A stretch of DNA of 64,000 nt from DAHUXT01 sp036273675 (GTDB lineage: Bacteria; Chloroflexota; Ktedonobacteria; Ktedonobacterales; JADMIN01), in assembly GCA_036273675.1 (NCBI GenBank), contig DASUHD010000110.1:14853-78852 (forward strand). Direction: 5' to 3'. Position numbers and translations under genes: made by a program. The notes under the pieces were generated by a model, which was not told the DNA's origin, searched no databases, and saw only the letters and a program-made list of their open reading frames with translations. Positions 62,495-64,000 of the stretch are shown here, piece after piece (the first letter of the stretch is position 1; each line of letters begins with the position of its first letter).

Positions 62495-63742
62495 TCAATC
62501 GTGTGAATCACTGGGGGACACGACACGCGCGTGAATCAGCGGGGCGACGCGATCCCAGATAGCATCGGCGACGGCGCGCTTTGCCTGGATCGGTAGCTCC
62601 TCGACCATGCCATCTCGATGATGGAGCGTCACCTCATTGTCGGGCGCCTGGAATCCGATATCGCTCCGGGCAACGTCGTTGGCCACGAGGATATCCAGAT
62701 CCTTCGCGGCAAGCTTCCTGGCGGCGTTCGCGGCGATATCCTCGGTCTCGGCCGCAAAGCCGACCCGCACCAGCGAGCGCATCGCAGGCAGCTTCGCCAA
62801 CTCTTTGAGAATGTCGGGATTAGGAACGAGGCGCAGGGTCAACGAGCCATCGGCGTTTTCCGCCGCCGACCCTTTCTTGATCTTCTGCGCAGCTGGTTTG
62901 GCTACTGTGTAATCCGCCACCGCGGCAGCCATAATGAGCGCGTCCGCATCGGCGCAAGTAGCCAGGACGGCATCGAGCAACTCCCGTGTAGATTCCACCT
63001 GTGTCAGCGGGATTCCCGTGGGTGGCGTTGCGCTATAGGCGCCCGCGATGAGCGTCACTGCAGCGCCACGGTCGCGCGCCGCCTCAGCCAGCGCGAAGCC
63101 CATCAGCCCGCTGGAACGATTGCCGACGAAGCGCACAGGATCGATTGGCTCGCGCGTCCCGCCGGCCGTGACAACGACGCGCCTGCCCGCGAGATCATCC
63201 GATCGTCCCAGCAATCGCTGAATGGCTGCGAGAATCGTCGGTGTGTCTGGAAAGCGTCCCATTCCGACCGCGCCCGATGCCAGATGGCCTTCTTCCGGCG
63301 GTAGGATGGTTGCGCCTCGTTGCTCAAGCAGACGGAGATTGGCCTGTGTCGCCGCATGATAATACATGTGGTGCTCCATCGCAGGCACGATGAGCAGCGG
63401 CGCGGTAGTGGCCAGCGCCACGGTGGTCAGCATATCATCGGCAAGGCCATGTGCGAGACGGGCGATGGTATTTGCGGTTGCGGGCGCGATCACCAGCAGG
63501 TCTGCCTGCTGCCCGAGCGCGATGTGCTGCGCGGCGGCCTCACCGCTGGGTTCCCAGAGGTTTGTGTAAACAGGGCGATGGCTGAGTGAGGAGAACGTTA
63601 GCGGCTGCACGAACGAGGTGGCGTGTTCGGTCAGCACAACATCTACCAGCGCGCCAGCCTGTTGCAACTTGCTGGCGAGATCGGCTGCTTTGTAGGCAGC
63701 GATCCCGCCGCAAACGCCCAGCACGATATGCTTGCCTTGCAT
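62495..63742 (-). CDS. coaBC: Bifunctional phosphopantothenoylcysteine decarboxylase / phosphopantothenate--cysteine ligase
   Basis: A 415-residue coenzyme A biosynthesis enzyme. The flavin-binding CoaC half (about 1-190) has VCGGIAAYKAADLAS, His in AAQHIALGQQADLLVIAPATANT, and PAMEHHMY. The CoaB half has VVTAGGTREPIDPVRFVGNRSSGLMG and the DILVANDV segment. In most CoaC proteins the decarboxylase motif is PAMN and the lid carries a cysteine in an ACG-type motif; here these read PAME and LASGAVG. The ATG at 63742 has GAGGG seven bases upstream. It follows the 5S rRNA terminator and runs away from it. Confidence 0.94.
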   Translation of the reverse strand: MQGKHIVLGVCGGIAAYKAADLASKLQQAGALVDVVLTEHATSFVQPLTFSSLSHRPVYTNLWEPSGEAAAQHIALGQQADLLVIAPATANTIARLAHGLADDMLTTVALATTAPLLIVPAMEHHMYYHAATQANLRLLEQRGATILPPEEGHLASGAVGMGRFPDTPTILAAIQRLLGRSDDLAGRRVVVTAGGTREPIDPVRFVGNRSSGLMGFALAEAARDRGAAVTLIAGAYSATPPTGIPLTQVESTRELLDAVLATCADADALIMAAAVADYTVAKPAAQKIKKGSAAENADGSLTLRLVPNPDILKELAKLPAMRSLVRVGFAAETEDIAANAARKLAAKDLDILVANDVARSDIGFQAPDNEVTLHHRDGMVEELPIQAKRAVADAIWDRVAPLIHARVVSPSDSHD

Positions 63743-63830
63743 CACGCATCCCTCGTTCGTAACTCAGCAGATGTTGACCTTCGCGATGCTGCTTATCTAA
63801 AACATACGAAACTGCCAATCACATCATAGC

Positions 63831-63858
63831 AAAAAGCCCGAAGCGAATTGCCTCGGGC
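63831..63858 (-). terminator. Terminator of the rRNA operon
   Basis: On the minus strand GCCCGAGGC pairs with GCTTCGGGC (63836-63844 with 63850-63858, one G-U) around a 5-nt loop, followed by TTTTT (63831-63835). Confidence 0.9.
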
Positions 63859-63885
63859 CAGATGGTGCGGGTTGTGGTGCGCGGG

Positions 63886-64000
63886 GGGAATGGCAACGTC
63901 CTATTGTCCCACAGGGCTGCCCCTGCAGTATCGTGGGGGCTGGAGGGCTTAACGACCGTGTTCGGGATGGGAACGGGTGTGTCCCCTCCGCTCTAGTCAC
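63886..64000 (-). rRNA. rrf: 5S ribosomal RNA (5' end truncated by the window)
   Basis: The minus strand reads AGAGCGGAGGGGACACACCC, CGTTCCCATCCCGAACACGG, TTAAGCCCTCCAGC and ends near GGACGTTGCC, the conserved 5S core. About five to eight bases at the 5' end lie beyond position 64000. Its position at the edge implies 16S and 23S rRNA genes to the right, transcribed leftwards. Confidence 0.95.

Noticed and set aside
1..64000. CRISPR arrays, IS elements, prophage and tRNA genes
   Set aside because: No repeat-spacer pattern, transposase, integrase or phage gene, and no cloverleaf with a GTTCGA-type arm was found by eye.

Overview
This 64 kb window is a gene-dense, GC-rich bacterial chromosome segment, most likely from Chloroflexota; a Ktedonobacteria-like member is possible but not proven. 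The pointers are a run of giant membrane proteins of the Agl23-like (TIGR03663) and Chlor_Arch_YYY/DUF2298 families, a LexA operator of the GAAC-N4-GTTC type, and ordinary housekeeping genes with scattered operons. No prophage, IS element, CRISPR array or tRNA was recognised. A 5S rRNA lies at the right edge, so an rRNA operon should continue beyond it.

Left part (1-20 kb): a partial O-antigen ligase coupled to a UDP-glucuronate decarboxylase; a class A penicillin-binding protein with a long acidic tail; a DUF151 nuclease diverging from an autoregulated lexA; a DedA protein; polA; and a leftward MoxR / DUF58 / transglutaminase / zinc-ribbon cluster. An M24 peptidase, an APH-fold kinase and an adenosine deaminase-like hydrolase follow.

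Centre (21-27.6 kb), the most striking region: a strong promoter reads through a SAM-I riboswitch with its own terminator, then a T-box leader with a plausible AUG (Met) specifier, into metX-metY-asd-aspartokinase-hom. These five enzymes cover every step from aspartate to homocysteine. The aspartokinase lacks its ACT regulatory region, so the pathway appears to be controlled by RNA sensors of SAM and of uncharged tRNA-Met rather than by allosteric feedback.

Middle (27.6-45 kb): an M29 aminopeptidase, PolX, RidA with a palindromic operator, a decayed ECF sigma factor plus a decayed membrane propeller partner, a propeller lipoprotein diverging from oligoendopeptidase F through mirrored promoters, guaA, and an fmdB-dtd-rsmI operon followed by tatD and a short CysS/MshC-like ligase.

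Right part (45-64 kb): a BON-domain protein, a pseudokinase-PP2C fusion, an SDR enzyme, a DUF4870 protein, queA, and a leftward operon of three very large multi-spanning membrane proteins (two related DUF2298 proteins, one fused to a GT39-like domain, plus an Agl23-like protein) ending in rnc. After it come coaBC, a terminator and 5S rRNA. Recognisable promoters tend to have an 18-nt spacer (TTGACA-N18-TAYAMT) or an extended -10 (TGNTAYAMT), and two genes look leaderless.
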